Assembly: GCA_934457235.1 (NCBI GenBank)
Contig: CAKSHT010000052.1
Coordinates: 1 to 14,273 of the forward strand
DNA: 14,273 bases
Direction: 5' to 3'
Origin: an uncultured Oscillospiraceae bacterium
GTDB taxonomy: Bacteria; Bacillota; Clostridia; Oscillospirales; Ruminococcaceae
The stretch's first letter is position 1. Each line of letters starts with the position of its first letter. Below are positions 14,217 through 14,273 of this stretch, piece after piece. The notes under the pieces are model-generated. The model was given only the letters and a program-made list of their open reading frames with translations, was not told the DNA's origin and ran no database searches. The translations under genes and the position numbers were made by a program.

Positions 14217-14273
14217 AAACGCAAAGCGTTTATTATAGATCAAAAAGCCTTGCACATGCGTTCACCTTCGGTG
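14206..14273 (+). repeat. Intergenic repeat copy B, cut by the window end
   Basis: This matches 9946-10013 at 63 of 68 bases, in the same orientation, 4260 bases away. The first inverted repeat (arms 14211-14222 and 14226-14237) is unchanged. In the second, the hairpin loop changes from TTT to TTC and the visible arm bases (GTTCACC, GGTG) are intact. The third inverted repeat, if present, lies outside. Confidence 0.85.

Overview
The window looks like chromosomal DNA from a Gram-positive gut Firmicute, probably a Ruminococcus-like Oscillospiraceae member. This is inferred from gene content and style, not from a database match. The signs are a short type I-alpha glutamine synthetase, strong GGAGG-type ribosome binding sites, sigma-A style promoters, compact intrinsic terminators, a YesN-like AraC response regulator, Gram-positive-style lipoproteins and a GH127 arabinofuranosidase.

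Left region (1-4874). The 3' part of glnA enters from outside the window and ends at a terminator. A two-component pair follows: an AraC-type response regulator whose stop overlaps the start of a 761-residue membrane histidine kinase with two PAS-like domains. A strong terminator lies about 150 bases after the kinase.

Middle region (4875-9861). A sigma-A promoter with an 11-bp tandem direct repeat just upstream of its -35 box drives two large lipoprotein genes, 33 bases apart and closed by a terminator. I do not recognise the first. The second has an N-terminal lipobox, an EF-hand-like acidic loop and a C-terminal half resembling bacterial Ig-like domains. The repeat is placed where an activator would bind, so the simplest hypothesis is that the adjacent two-component system switches on the lipoprotein operon.

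Right region (9862-14273). Two copies of an intergenic repeat, 63 of 68 bases identical and exactly 4260 bases apart, bracket this segment. Each copy carries a TTGAAW-17-TATAAT promoter whose -10 box sits in the arm of a 12-13 bp inverted repeat, followed by at least one more hairpin. Between the copies lie an XRE regulator, a GNAT acetyltransferase pseudogene (early stop, one or two frameshifts, lost C-terminus), an AraC/cupin regulator and a divergent GH127 gene. GH127 keeps all its catalytic residues but has an in-frame TAA at codon 88. The AraC and GH127 promoters overlap at a shared symmetric -10 sequence. The segment looks like a sugar-utilisation locus (regulator plus arabinofuranosidase) now decaying and bounded by repeats.

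I see no rRNA, tRNA, CRISPR array, transposase, integrase or recognisable defence system. The most original items are the promoter-bearing repeat, the putative link from the two-component system to the lipoprotein operon, and the nonsense codon in an otherwise well-preserved GH127 gene.
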